Below, in pieces: positions 32,295-41,210 of a stretch of DNA of 60,060 bases (the stretch's first letter is position 1; each line of letters starts with the position of its first letter). The stretch lies in contig CACGHD010000005.1 of NCBI GenBank assembly GCA_902572825.1, positions 1 through 60,060 on the forward strand, written 5' to 3'. Below the pieces are notes generated by a model. The model did not search any database and was not told the DNA's origin. It saw only the letters and a program-made list of their open reading frames with translations. The position numbers were made by a program, and so were the translations under genes. The stretch comes from an uncultured Prochlorococcus sp. GTDB taxonomy: Bacteria > Cyanobacteriota > Cyanobacteriia > PCC-6307 > Cyanobiaceae.

Positions 32295-32308
32295 ATTTGT
32301 TAACAAAT
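32295..32308. promoter_or_regulatory. 14-bp perfect palindrome upstream of Hli pair
   Basis: ATTTGTTAACAAAT lies 12 bp before the minus-strand ATG at 32282, in the likely leader or start-of-transcription region. It may be an operator or a leader hairpin. Confidence 0.45.
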
Positions 32309-32527
32309 ATAACATAATTATTTAATAATGTAAAGAAATCTAGGGATTATTCCTCGCTTTATCAGGAAAATTTAAAAAACTGCTACAAATATGTTTCGAA
32401 GTATACCTTATCAATTTTTTATTTTTGTTCTGATTTTTTAAATTTGAAAAGAAAATATAAGCTTTTCACCTAGTTTTTTTTAGAGGTGTATCCTCATTTA
32501 TAGGTAATTTAAATTAATATATTACAA

Positions 32528-32565
32528 GAGTCAGCTAGTAGGGATACAGGCTGACTCTTTTTTTT
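32528..32565 (+). terminator. Orphan rho-independent terminator
   Basis: GAGTCAGC/GCTGACTC perfect stem, loop TAGTAGGGATACAG, eight T. No plus-strand gene ends within more than 1 kb upstream, so it may terminate a small RNA from 32300-32565. The remainder of this gap holds only AT-rich sequence. Confidence 0.75.
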
Positions 32566-32697
32566 GAGAAGTTTTGGCTTTTATATAAAACTGGTTTTAG
32601 AATTCAAATAATTGCTATTAATGAATTAGATATATATGAATTTATGTCATTCGCGACCTATTACATGCATTTAATTTTTGGAAGGATTTCTTCTCTA

Positions 32698-32808
32698 ATG
32701 AGTTCTGATCTAATACTTTATATTTTGCCTGCTCTTACAATTTCAATATTACTCTTTAGCCTTAAAATAATGTTTTTTAAGACTCCTAAATTGAGAAAGG
32801 TTAAATAA
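32698..32808 (+). CDS. 36-aa single-span membrane microprotein
   Basis: MSSDLILYILPALTISILLF helix and basic tail (KTPKLRKVK). I chose the ATG at 32698 because GGAAGGA precedes it; an ATG at 32644 would give 54 aa. Confidence 0.5.
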   Translation: MSSDLILYILPALTISILLFSLKIMFFKTPKLRKVK

Positions 32809-32857
32809 TCAAGAATTTTAGAATTATTTTTACTGAAGCACCCAATTTTTTTTAATT

Positions 32858-33475
32858 TTGGATAATAGACTTTTTTTTTCGGCAACTCAAAGAAATAGAG
32901 ACTGTATTGGTAATGTGCTATCCCGAATTATAAAAAAAGGTTCAATATTGGAAATCGGGAGTGGCAGTGGAGAACATGGAGTGTTTTTTCAAAAACGATT
33001 TCCTGGAATTATTTGGCAAACAAGTGACCCAGATTTAGTGCATAGAAAGAGTATAAGTTCTTGGATTGAGTATGAAGACCTAACTAAGAAAATGCCACAG
33101 CCTCTTGAGATTAATGTAGAAAAAATTCCGTGGAAAATTCCTTTGATATTAGCTAATTCTTTGCAAGGAATAGTCTCTATAAATATGATTCATGTAGCAG
33201 AGTGGCCTTGTACTGTTGCACTCTTTAGAGAGTCAGGAAAATTACTCAATAAAGGACAATTTTTGATTTTGTATGGGCCATTTAAAATTTGTAATAAGCA
33301 TACAAGTGAAAGTAATTATTTTTTCGATAATTCATTAAAAATGCAAAATGATCTTTGGGGTATTAAAAATCTTGAGGAAGTTTGTGATGAGAGTAAGAAA
33401 AATGGTTTTTCTCAAGAGGATATTATTAGTATGCCTGCAAATAATTTTTCAATAATTTACAGAAAAGTTTCTTGA
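32858..33475 (+). CDS. DUF938 family SAM-dependent methyltransferase
   Basis: 205 aa, TTG start. SAM-binding motif I ILEIGSGSGEHGVFFQKRFP, then SINMIHVAEWPCTVALFRES and LYGPFKI, all DUF938 hallmarks. Substrate unknown; the family occurs in cyanobacteria and proteobacteria. Confidence 0.85.
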   Translation: MDNRLFFSATQRNRDCIGNVLSRIIKKGSILEIGSGSGEHGVFFQKRFPGIIWQTSDPDLVHRKSISSWIEYEDLTKKMPQPLEINVEKIPWKIPLILANSLQGIVSINMIHVAEWPCTVALFRESGKLLNKGQFLILYGPFKICNKHTSESNYFFDNSLKMQNDLWGIKNLEEVCDESKKNGFSQEDIISMPANNFSIIYRKVS

Positions 33476-33526
33476 TAAGGCAAATACAAATATCAATAAG
33501 TTTTTAAAATTCATCTTATTAGATGA

Positions 33527-33688
33527 TCAACCTGATAGTTTTTTGCTCCATTCTTTATGCTTTTGATCTAAATCTGAAATTTTTTCGCCTAAACTCAACT
33601 GTCTTTCTAATAATTCAACTTTTGAAAGTGTTATTTTTTCCGAATAAAATTTAATAGGCTGATTACCATGTAGATTGTCGCCACTCAT
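33527..33688 (-). CDS. 53-aa hypothetical microprotein
   Basis: MSGDNLHGNQPIKFYSEKIT followed by a predicted coiled-coil-like helix (LLERQLSLGEKISDLDQKHK). Soluble; unknown. Confidence 0.5.
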   Translation of the reverse strand: MSGDNLHGNQPIKFYSEKITLSKVELLERQLSLGEKISDLDQKHKEWSKKLSG

Positions 33689-33795
33689 AGAATTACTAAA
33701 TTTGTAAGTATTTTCTAAGATGAAAAATTTGTTATTGCTAATTCTTTTATATTTTTTTCAGATTTGCGTAAATTAAAGTGATAAAGAATTGATGC

Positions 33796-34974
33796 TTATT
33801 GTGTTTTTAATCCATCATTTTTGTATGAAGATTGCCATATATATCTTCCTCTCTTGATGTCTGACTCAACAGCAACGCAATTGCAAGCAATATTCCATAA
33901 AGCTTTGTGTATTGGATCAGGATTAAAAAGATATGCTTTTTTAAAGGCTTTTTTAATTAAGACAGTTGCCTTTTTTGCATGATAATGAGGGATTGTTGGA
34001 CATACATGATGAACGACATGGCTAGAACCTATATTATGGTGAAGAAAATTAAGGACTCTACCGTAAGGCCTGTCAATAGATAGAAATGCTCCTCTCATAA
34101 AGGAAAATTCCGTATTTGAAAGATGAGGCACATCTGAATCTGTATGATGAAGCCATGTATAAACTACTAGCCAACAATTAACCACTAATAAAGGACCAAA
34201 ATACAGAGTAATCACTTGAAATAATCCATACTTGAAAACTAAATAAACAATGCCCACTAATGTCAAACCTACGCCAATATCTGATATCCAAACTTTTTTG
34301 GCCCATACTGATGGCCATAATGCTTTAGAAAATGGTTTAATTGGCCAAAAATGATTTGAAGTGCCATATTTAAGACCTCCTGTACTTCCAGTAAGTAAAT
34401 AAGCAGGCCAGCCAAATATTAGATGTAAAACAAGTTGAAGAATTCCATAATTTTTCTTACCTAAGGTATTTGAAAAATTTAATTCTTTTTCTCCTCCAAC
34501 TTTTTCTGTAACTCCGTTCCCTTTAATGACTAAAGGGACGTGAGTTTCTCCATTAGTTATGTTATTTGTGAATCGATGATGAACTGCATGAGAACGCTGC
34601 CAAGAAAAATAAGGCACCAGAAGTAATGAATGTAGTAAATAACCAGTTACAGATTCCAATGTTTTGTTTTTAGAGAATGCTCCATGCCCACATTCATGGG
34701 CAATTACCCAGAATCCCATTGCAGTGGTACCTGATATTAATGCGTAAATTATCCAAATTGGGATCATTTTTGGGGTAAATGGAATAGATAATCCTATTGC
34801 AACTACTAATGATTGAATGAGAGCTGATTGTAAAAGATACCTCAAAGAAGTTTTGGTATTGCACCTAAAGTAGTGATCTGGGATAACATCCTGAAATTCT
34901 TTAATGCTTGGAATATCTTTATCCTTTATTACAAGCGCTTGGCCTTTAAGACCAGAAAATTTTATATTACTCAA
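33796..34974 (-). CDS. Membrane fatty-acid desaturase (delta-12/omega-3 type)
   Basis: 392 aa with the three histidine boxes of acyl-lipid desaturases: HECGH (93-97), HAVHH (129-133) and HVVHH (319-323, in HVVHHVCPTIPHYHA). Four predicted membrane spans. The HECGH and PHYHA context resembles FAD2/FAD3-type enzymes. It inserts double bonds into membrane acyl chains using ferredoxin electrons (petF is in this window). Regioselectivity cannot be set from sequence. Confidence 0.9.
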   Translation of the reverse strand: MSNIKFSGLKGQALVIKDKDIPSIKEFQDVIPDHYFRCNTKTSLRYLLQSALIQSLVVAIGLSIPFTPKMIPIWIIYALISGTTAMGFWVIAHECGHGAFSKNKTLESVTGYLLHSLLLVPYFSWQRSHAVHHRFTNNITNGETHVPLVIKGNGVTEKVGGEKELNFSNTLGKKNYGILQLVLHLIFGWPAYLLTGSTGGLKYGTSNHFWPIKPFSKALWPSVWAKKVWISDIGVGLTLVGIVYLVFKYGLFQVITLYFGPLLVVNCWLVVYTWLHHTDSDVPHLSNTEFSFMRGAFLSIDRPYGRVLNFLHHNIGSSHVVHHVCPTIPHYHAKKATVLIKKAFKKAYLFNPDPIHKALWNIACNCVAVESDIKRGRYIWQSSYKNDGLKTQ

Positions 34975-35191
34975 ATTTTTGTTGGTTAAGAATTTTGTTA
35001 AATAAACGTGAATTTATAAATTCTATTATCCCTCACAGGATCTCATAATGAAAAGAATTTTTTAAATTTTTTTTCGATAAAGTTTTTTAGATTTTAATTT
35101 CATCTTCAAATAAAACTATCTTTGCCAAAAATTTTTTATTGATTTCTTTTTTATGCTGATTGTCTTTGCTCTTTTTTAAAGAGAAATTAAT

Positions 35192-35323
35192 TTAAAGACC
35201 GCGTATATACCTCTTAGGTAAACCAGATTGTTTACGCGGCTTTACTAGGATAGGTAAAACAATAACACCTACTGTAAAAAGACAGATTGGAGCAACTACC
35301 ATCAATATAGATTCTAGAGACAT
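35192..35323 (-). CDS. 43-aa single-span membrane microprotein
   Basis: MSLESILMVVAPICLFTVGV, then a Pro/Arg-rich tail (KPRKQSGLPKRYIRGL). Function unknown. Confidence 0.5.
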   Translation of the reverse strand: MSLESILMVVAPICLFTVGVIVLPILVKPRKQSGLPKRYIRGL

Positions 35324-35511
35324 TAATAATTTTGAATTTATTAATAAATAGCAGTATTTTTTTTTAAAGTCATGCGTATTTATATCTATTTTGTGAGAAT
35401 AGATTCAAAATTTTTATAAATTATTAAGTAAAAAAGAAAAAAAGCTTAAAAAAAAGCAATTTTTTCAAAATTCATCCTATTAACTTAACATTATTTAAAT
35501 AGTGATTAGTT

Positions 35512-35652
35512 ATGGATCAAGAAAAAAATTGGATGCTTATGACTTATTATTGTCCAACTCATGGTGATTCAGGATTAGTAAAACCGATTCAACTAACAAA
35601 AAAAGAAATTAGTAAAACATTCTTAAAAAAAGGTAGGAGTTCTAAAAATTAA
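35512..35652 (+). CDS. 46-aa hypothetical microprotein
   Basis: MDQEKNWMLMTYYCPTHGDS, then a Lys-rich C-terminus (KKEISKTFLKKGRSSKN). YYCPTHGDSG looks like half a zinc knuckle. Confidence 0.5.
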   Translation: MDQEKNWMLMTYYCPTHGDSGLVKPIQLTKKEISKTFLKKGRSSKN

Positions 35653-35784
35653 TTTTTAGACTAAAAATATAGTTTTATGAAAATATTCTAAATATTGATT
35701 GAAATCTGATTAATTAGAATCCTACAAAAATCACACAAGCTTCTTTTTTATCAGCAGTATTAGAAATATATTGAAAAACATACC

Positions 35785-35937
35785 TTAATTTGTATCAGGA
35801 TCGCATGTTAATTCACATTGATTAAGATCATGTGATGATATCTTTTCTAAAATTCTTAACATATCAATTTCGGAAAGCTCTCCATTCAAGTTCCATTTTA
35901 AAGTTGTTTTCCTTTGAGGTGAATTTTTTTTATTCAT
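35785..35937 (-). CDS. 50-aa hypothetical microprotein
   Basis: MNKKNSPQRKTTLKWNLNGE ... NQCELTCDPDTN. Overlaps the upstream twin-CX3C gene by 8 nt, with GGAGG as ribosome site inside that gene, so the two are coupled. Confidence 0.55.
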   Translation of the reverse strand: MNKKNSPQRKTTLKWNLNGELSEIDMLRILEKISSHDLNQCELTCDPDTN

Positions 35938-36088
35938 TTTGTTCACCTCCCTTTAAATGAACTTCTAAACAACGAGTAATACATTCTTGATGACCATCCA
36001 CAATACTGCATTCAGTAATACATTCGAAATATGAATTAATAGAATCTATTTCTGTATTCTGGTTGGTAGATACAGTTGAATCATTCAT
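35930..36088 (-). CDS. Twin CX3C microprotein, copy 2
   Basis: 52 aa from MNDSTVSTNQN (an upstream ATG at 36139 would give 69 aa). Two CX3C motifs 8 residues apart (ECITEC and ECITRC) near the C-terminus, then LEVHLKGGEQNE. Same arrangement as 13693-13857. Reminiscent of small disulfide hairpin proteins; function unknown. Confidence 0.6.
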   Translation of the reverse strand: MNDSTVSTNQNTEIDSINSYFECITECSIVDGHQECITRCLEVHLKGGEQNE

Positions 36089-36343
36089 AATATTGTTGGA
36101 TTTATTTGGAATAGAGATATAGCACGAATTTATGTTCAATAATTGAATTTATTAAGTGAATCAGAAAAAATAAGTATTATTTACTAAATTTTTTAGCAAC
36201 TGTTTTACCTTGAAAAAGGTAGTAATATTCTTCTTTTAAAACACAAAAGTAAAAATAATTTTGATTATTTAATATTAATTTATAAGGTAATATTCTTAAA
36301 AAATCAGCATAAAGACTGATTTACTTTTCAGTAATTTAGTTAG

Positions 36344-36526
36344 ATGATTAAAAAGTATACTTTAGATTTTCACATGAAATCAGTAATTACTTGGCTTTCG
36401 AAAATGTTAGAGAGTATGGCAAATGCTTTTATGCATCCTTTAAAGAATGACTTGCCTCCTTCTATTGGTACACATGCATATAGCAGTATTCCTCTAAAAA
36501 GAAAATTGAGAAGAAGGTTGAATTAG
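36344..36526 (+). CDS. Hypothetical basic protein
   Basis: 60 aa: MKSVITWLSKMLESMANAFM preceded by ten residues, then DLPPSIGTHAYSS and a strongly basic tail (RKLRRRLN). Possible amphipathic N-terminal helix. The start could be the internal ATG at 36374. It ends 3 nt from the convergent desaturase gene. Confidence 0.5.
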   Translation: MIKKYTLDFHMKSVITWLSKMLESMANAFMHPLKNDLPPSIGTHAYSSIPLKRKLRRRLN

Positions 36527-36529
36527 GTA

Positions 36530-37666
36530 TTAATTTATTGGAATTAATTTTTCATTTTTATTATCCCAAATAATATATTTGAAGCAATTTGAAAAATCGC
36601 TTAATTTTAAGAACTTTGATTGTTGGAGTAAATGAATGTTTGCTTTATGACAAGCTCTTAAGTTGTAATTTGGTATTCTCTCAGAGAGATGGTGAATGCT
36701 GTGGAAGGATATGTCTGCTAAAAACCAATTTAGCCAATTAGGGATATCTAAATTGCTACTACCTAAAATTGCTCCATCGATGAGATCCCAATTTTTTGTA
36801 TTTTTAGCATATGCATTTTCGTAGTTATGTTGTACAAAAAAAACACATATTAAAATTGCTGCTGATAAGGTTAATATAATGGAATAAAATGATAAGAAAA
36901 AAACTACCCCCAACCATTTACACATAAAAATCCACCCTATTATTACTAATATGTTATTGATTATTAATTCACAAAGTTCACTAAAATTATCTCCATAATC
37001 AGAAAAAGGTGGCTTAACTCTTGAATTAATAACTAATAGTTGAGAAATATTTCTGTTTTTTATTTTGATAAAAGTCTCTTCCAATATATCTTTAATGAAA
37101 TTAAAAATAATAATAAATAGTCCTAATCTAGGTTTTAAAACTAAGTAAAAAAAACCTCCAGGGAAAAGCATCATCCAGTTTCGACTTACTTTATAAAATA
37201 TTTGCTCTCTTTTTGTTAGAGATTCATAGTCTTCAAGACTTAAAACATCTATCGGCCCTTTGTAAATTTCCCAATTTCCATTATTTCTATGATGAAATGC
37301 ATGATCAATAGACCATGACTTCTGGGGAATACCATTAACCAAGCCAAATAAAAATCCAAAAAAGCGGTTTAATTTCCGTTTTGTAAAAAGAGAATTATGA
37401 CCACAATCATGCATTAATGAGAATGTTCGAGAAGAGAACAGAGTTAGAAGAACTATAAAAGGCACCAATAGGAAACTTCTAATCAATAATGGAAAAGGTT
37501 GGATTATTATTTGGTGGACAATCAACCAAATAGAAATTATTGGGAAGATGGTAGATATAATTTGATAGCAAGCTCTAGTGTTATTTCTTTTTAAAAATGG
37601 TTTTATTAAAAAATCTCTTCTATTTGCTTTAAACATATTACACACATTATTTAATGATATTAACAA
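36530..37666 (-). CDS. Membrane fatty-acid desaturase, second type
   Basis: 378 aa with boxes HDCGH (86-90), HAFHH (122-126) and HSIHH (322-326, in HSIHHLSERIPNYNL). The IPNYNLR ending is closer to bacterial delta-12 DesA-type enzymes than the other desaturase at 33796. Start may be the internal ATG at 37636. Together the two genes suggest control of membrane unsaturation at low temperature. Confidence 0.88.
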   Translation of the reverse strand: MLISLNNVCNMFKANRRDFLIKPFLKRNNTRACYQIISTIFPIISIWLIVHQIIIQPFPLLIRSFLLVPFIVLLTLFSSRTFSLMHDCGHNSLFTKRKLNRFFGFLFGLVNGIPQKSWSIDHAFHHRNNGNWEIYKGPIDVLSLEDYESLTKREQIFYKVSRNWMMLFPGGFFYLVLKPRLGLFIIIFNFIKDILEETFIKIKNRNISQLLVINSRVKPPFSDYGDNFSELCELIINNILVIIGWIFMCKWLGVVFFLSFYSIILTLSAAILICVFFVQHNYENAYAKNTKNWDLIDGAILGSSNLDIPNWLNWFLADISFHSIHHLSERIPNYNLRACHKANIHLLQQSKFLKLSDFSNCFKYIIWDNKNEKLIPIN

Positions 37667-37717
37667 TTTTTAAAAAGTATTGATTATTTAATAAACAATA
37701 AAATTTTTAAAATCATA

Positions 37718-37873
37718 CTAAAGAATAAATTCTTTAGACATTGTTCTCAATTGATCTAGATTTAATCTTTCTAAGTAATTTTTAAAGTCACTAAGATTAT
37801 TATTAGAGTCAGGATGTTTGCTCTCGTAAAGAAGGCTATTGGAAATTAACTCAATAAGATGATCTTTATCCAT
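37718..37873 (-). CDS. 51-aa microprotein, MDK.HLIELIS family, copy 2
   Basis: MDKDHLIELISNSLLYESKH ... LDQLRTMSKEFIL. Same length and ends as 5526-5681, 32 kb away. Confidence 0.65.
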   Translation of the reverse strand: MDKDHLIELISNSLLYESKHPDSNNNLSDFKNYLERLNLDQLRTMSKEFIL

Positions 37874-37956
37874 AATTCTTTATAGACCAAAATTCCTGTT
37901 TAAAAAATTAAGGTCTTGAATTCGAGATCATTCACTCATATCTATTTAAGAGTTAT

Positions 37957-38175
37957 TTATAAATTTTTTAATTCTTGTTCTATTTTTTCTAATCTTTCAT
38001 TTAATTCTTTTTGTTCCTTAATTAAGGATTTTTTCTTTTCTGCACGCTCTTTGTTTAAAGGAGAATTGAAATATTTTTGGTAAGAGACAAAAAAAACTGC
38101 TATCGCTACTGCAATGCCAAGAGCACCAATTATTAAAATTGGAGATGAAGGAAAGTCGTAAAATGGAATTGACAA
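37957..38175 (-). CDS. Single-span membrane protein with coiled coil
   Basis: 72 aa: membrane helix (ILIIGALGIAVAIAVFFVSY) then a charged heptad-like helix (KEQKELNERLEKIEQELKNL). Small scaffold-like architecture; function unknown. Confidence 0.65.
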   Translation of the reverse strand: MSIPFYDFPSSPILIIGALGIAVAIAVFFVSYQKYFNSPLNKERAEKKKSLIKEQKELNERLEKIEQELKNL

Positions 38176-38383
38176 TGTACTTTACTAAAAGTAAATTCTA
38201 GCCATCTCATAAACAAAAAAATGAGTAATAAATACTTATTCTTTAAAAAGCTTTATGGTAATTATGCTAGTTATTTTGTAAAAAATAAATAAGGTTAATC
38301 TTTAATTGGTTTTAAAAATAAGTATTTGTACAGCTGTCAAAGAATGAATAACTAATAATGATTAAACTAGTAAAAATTTTTTC

Positions 38384-38710
38384 ATGAAGAAAATCATAAA
38401 TAAAAAACGTAATAAAAATGAACCATGGTTTAAATGGTTAACAAGAGAACTTAATTCTTATGAAGCTTTTCAGGATTTCGAATCAGGCAAGAATCCACAA
38501 GATGTAGCAGAGGATTTTGTTTCTAGAAATAGTACTGCTATTTCAGAAGTTTTCGAGAATTTTGATGAAGAAGATAAAGATACACTCGATCAGTTTCTTA
38601 AATTAACCGAATGCGAGATGCATGTGTTTAGAATTCTTGAAAAACAAATAGAGTTAAGAAACAAGGTAAGATTTGTAGATTTTAAAAAAAAGAAAAAGAT
38701 GAGGAGTTAA
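38384..38710 (+). CDS. Hypothetical helical protein, paralog of 49172-49438
   Basis: 108 aa. The pattern W..WL, NPQDVAEDFVSRN, DEEDKDTLDQFLKLTECEMH and a Lys-rich tail matches the 88-aa protein at 49172 (WFSWF, TPSQIAERFVNEN, EKNYDALIEFMKLSESELH). A small all-helical family; role unknown. Convergent and 3 nt from the DUF805 gene. Confidence 0.65.
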   Translation: MKKIINKKRNKNEPWFKWLTRELNSYEAFQDFESGKNPQDVAEDFVSRNSTAISEVFENFDEEDKDTLDQFLKLTECEMHVFRILEKQIELRNKVRFVDFKKKKKMRS

Positions 38711-38713
38711 TTT

Positions 38714-39049
38714 CTATATAAGTTTATTTTTCCCATTACCAGTCTTACCAAAGCCTAGCCAGATGAACCACAACATCCATCCTAGGATAGGTATTAAATT
38801 AATAAAGATCCATTTCCAATCTTTACCAAAGTCTCTGATTCTTCTTATATCAATAGCTATTTGAGGAATGACACAAACTAATCCATAAGCATTGAATCCA
38901 AACGTTCTTAAAAATATTGGGATAGTTAGTAAAGAAATTATAAGATTCGCTAATTGAACTAACCACCAGTCTGATCGAGATGTGAATCCTTTGAATTCTG
39001 TAGCTTTAATCCAAAACTCTTTATATGCATTAAAAAAGTTATTAAGCAT
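38714..39049 (-). CDS. DUF805 family membrane protein
   Basis: 111 aa inner-membrane protein like YhaH: FKGFTSRSDWWLVQL at the start, IAIDIRRIRDFGKDW, then ILGWMLWFIWLGFGKTGNGKN. Three to four membrane segments. The family is widespread with unknown role. Confidence 0.85.
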   Translation of the reverse strand: MLNNFFNAYKEFWIKATEFKGFTSRSDWWLVQLANLIISLLTIPIFLRTFGFNAYGLVCVIPQIAIDIRRIRDFGKDWKWIFINLIPILGWMLWFIWLGFGKTGNGKNKLI

Positions 39050-39117
39050 ATATTAAAAATTCAAAGAATTTAATACTATCAATTTAATCTTCAATTTCTC
39101 AAAATGTTTTTTATTTA

Positions 39118-39282
39118 CTAAATAGGATCAAATAAATTCATATCATTTGAATCTTGTTTTGGGAGCTCATCTCGATTTGGTAATGAACAGAATCCGTCTT
39201 TGCAAATCATCTTTTCTTTTTCAATACTTTTAGTTTCTGAGAAAATATTTTTGTTATTGTTATTTGAAGATTCATTGAGCAT
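39118..39282 (-). CDS. 54-aa hypothetical microprotein
   Basis: Asn-rich N-terminus (MLNESSNNNNKNIFSETK), then MICKDGFCSLPNRDELPKQ and an acidic tail. CKDGFC may be a redox or disulfide pair. Confidence 0.5.
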   Translation of the reverse strand: MLNESSNNNNKNIFSETKSIEKEKMICKDGFCSLPNRDELPKQDSNDMNLFDPI

Positions 39283-39364
39283 TTATATAAAAAAATTAAA
39301 TCCAATATTAAATTAATAACTCAATTTATTTTGATAAGCAATAAATTTAATATTAATTATTTAT

Positions 39365-39460
39365 TTACTTTTTTTGATTTGGCAAGTCTCTCCAAAACAG
39401 CGCCATTATATAAATGAAAAAAGATATAGAACAAATATAAAGTAAAGAATTTAGATGCAT
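39365..39460 (-). CDS. 31-aa single-span membrane microprotein
   Basis: MHLNSLLYICSISFFIYIMA helix, then LFWRDLPNQKK. No homolog recognised. Confidence 0.4.
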   Translation of the reverse strand: MHLNSLLYICSISFFIYIMALFWRDLPNQKK

Positions 39461-39518
39461 TTTTATTTATTAAAGTAATAACAAAGAGGGCCTTTCATAA
39501 AAATGGGATTTCAACAGA

Positions 39519-39623
39519 TTGGTAATTTTTGACTTAACAATTAGACAAATTCTAGTATTTATTTCAGTTTTTTATGCTTTTCCCAAACTTTTACAAGGAA
39601 AAGTTTTAAAATTTTTGGAATAA
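39519..39623 (+). CDS. Possible 34-aa membrane microprotein (TTG start)
   Basis: VIFDLTIRQILVFISVFYAF, then PKLLQGKVLKFLE. Hydrophobic and uninterrupted, but depends on a TTG start and lacks a good ribosome site. Confidence 0.3.
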   Translation: MVIFDLTIRQILVFISVFYAFPKLLQGKVLKFLE

Positions 39624-39705
39624 ATCTATTTAGTTAGTAAAACTTATAAATCTAAGCGTTTTATAAATCTAATCAAATTCTACATTTTTAAATTTTTATT
39701 GTATT

Positions 39706-39846
39706 TTACGATCTATCCTTATTTATTTCTGTTAAAGCTTTTCTGCCTTCCTTGAGGGTTCTTAATACAAGCCAAGACAGAGAAGAAATAATAAGAATGG
39801 TAAGGGTTATTAAGGAAATGTGGGTTGTATCAAAATTGTTATTCAA
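39706..39846 (-). CDS. 46-aa single-span membrane microprotein (TTG start)
   Basis: NNNFDTTHISLITLTILIIS helix, then LRTLKEGRKALTEINKDRS. No ATG in frame; TTG at 39846. Tail composition is typical of cyanobacterial small membrane proteins. Confidence 0.45.
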   Translation of the reverse strand: MNNNFDTTHISLITLTILIISSLSWLVLRTLKEGRKALTEINKDRS

Positions 39847-39890
39847 TTTACTGAAATTTTTTTAGAGATTTTAAATTAAATTCAAAAATT

Positions 39891-40073
39891 TCAAACGTCT
39901 GATCTAGAGTAAGCAGGTATTAGCATTCCACCATCTTGATCGTCATTATTGTCATCATCAAACCCACCACCCAGAAGTAATTCAATAATTACAAGTACAG
40001 CTACTGGATAAAGACACCATAATATCGCTGTCAAAGGACTTACTGAGGAAGAAGACGAGTAAAATTCTGTCAT
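39891..40073 (-). CDS. Small membrane protein with DDxxDDQDGG tail
   Basis: 60 aa: Ser-rich N-terminus, one helix (LTAILWCLYPVAVLVIIELL), then GGGFDDDNNDDQDGGMLIPA. The acidic DDQDGG tail recurs in the 44-aa protein at 41211-41345. Could bind a divalent cation; function unknown. Confidence 0.6.
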   Translation of the reverse strand: MTEFYSSSSSVSPLTAILWCLYPVAVLVIIELLLGGGFDDDNNDDQDGGMLIPAYSRSDV

Positions 40074-40355
40074 AAATTGATATTAATCTAAAGAAAAAAC
40101 AATTGTGGATTCTTTGGGTAGTGTTTTATTCAATATTTCTATAAATATTCTTTAAAAACTTTTCTCTAGCAGGAATAGATCTTTGGTATGTATTGATATA
40201 TTTATTCTTAAAATTAATTTGAATAATAATTTATTTGAGCCTACTGAGAAACTAATAATGACATAATGAATCGCGCGATTGTTATTTTTTATACTTAACA
40301 ATAATTGTACAATTTTGATTCAAAAACTATTATTTATCTTGATTTTATAAATTCT

Positions 40356-40487
40356 ATGTTTTCTTTCACTTTTGATCCTTTGGCTGCGATATTTGGTATA
40401 TCAGGAATTGTAGGCTTCTTTTTCTTCGTTTCTGCTGCTAAGGGAACTTCCAGTATCAATACAAAACCAAAAAAGAAATTAGATTAG
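40356..40487 (+). CDS. 43-aa single-span membrane microprotein
   Basis: MFSFTFDPLAAIFGISGIVG, FFFFVSAAKG and a Lys-rich tail (KPKKKLD). Started at the ATG at 40356; a TTG 17 codons upstream is less likely. Confidence 0.55.
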   Translation: MFSFTFDPLAAIFGISGIVGFFFFVSAAKGTSSINTKPKKKLD

Positions 40488-40552
40488 AACTTATTGTCTA
40501 GGAAAACTAAATTGCAATTCTAAATTTAGCATTTAAAAGGGCTTTTTAGTTA

Positions 40553-40723
40553 TTACTTATTCCATTGTTTAGAAATAAATTCAAGAAAATCTTTTAGATC
40601 CTCTTCAGGACAATTTGTTTGTTTTTGTAAATCAATGCAAATTTGCTTAATATTTTCAAAGGCCTTTTTTACTATTTCGTTTTTTTCAATAACCTCAAAA
40701 TATTCTTGATCAGTAAAAGGCAT
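40553..40723 (-). CDS. 56-aa hypothetical soluble microprotein
   Basis: MPFTDQEYFEVIEKNEIVKK, then QICIDLQKQTNCPEEDLKDF and a terminal W. Helical, acidic. Unknown. Confidence 0.5.
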   Translation of the reverse strand: MPFTDQEYFEVIEKNEIVKKAFENIKQICIDLQKQTNCPEEDLKDFLEFISKQWNK

Positions 40724-40815
40724 AATATTAGTTTCCTTCTTGAAAATTATTTATTAACCATATCTTATCTACATTGACTAAACAGTAAAGAAGAAAAAAT
40801 CTTTTTTCTTTAAAT

Positions 40816-41091
40816 TTAGCTATCCAATCGATAATGTTTTTTAATACTTTTGGTTACTTCCCATTCGCAGTTAAGTCCAGCAGGAAACTCAACTAGATCT
40901 CCAGCTTTAATCAAGTAAATGTCACCGTTTTGGGTACTTATTTTCGCTTGTCCTTCAATAATTAAGCAAATTTCCTTATCATCGTAATTCCATTGAAATT
41001 TGCTTGGCTCACATTCCCAAATAGGCCAACTTTTTATTCCATACTGAATTATTACGCTTGCACTACAGGGGGAGGTTATTAGAACTTTCAC
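40816..41091 (-). CDS. Cupin (DUF861/EutQ-like) protein
   Basis: 91 aa single cupin: GIKSWPIWECEPSKFQWNYD, KEICLIIEGQAKIST, YLIKAGDLVEFPAGLNCEW. This Trp-Pro-IWE pattern is typical of the DUF861 family in cyanobacteria and plants. Cytosolic; substrate unknown. Confidence 0.8.
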   Translation of the reverse strand: MKVLITSPCSASVIIQYGIKSWPIWECEPSKFQWNYDDKEICLIIEGQAKISTQNGDIYLIKAGDLVEFPAGLNCEWEVTKSIKKHYRLDS

Positions 41092-41210
41092 GAAATAGTT
41101 CGGATGTATTTTTTCATTTTACAAATAAAAGAAATATTTATTTTCGAGAATGTGTATTTCTTTACTGTCTTTTATTTTTTTTCGTTTAACATAAAAGAAA
41201 TTTCTAATTT

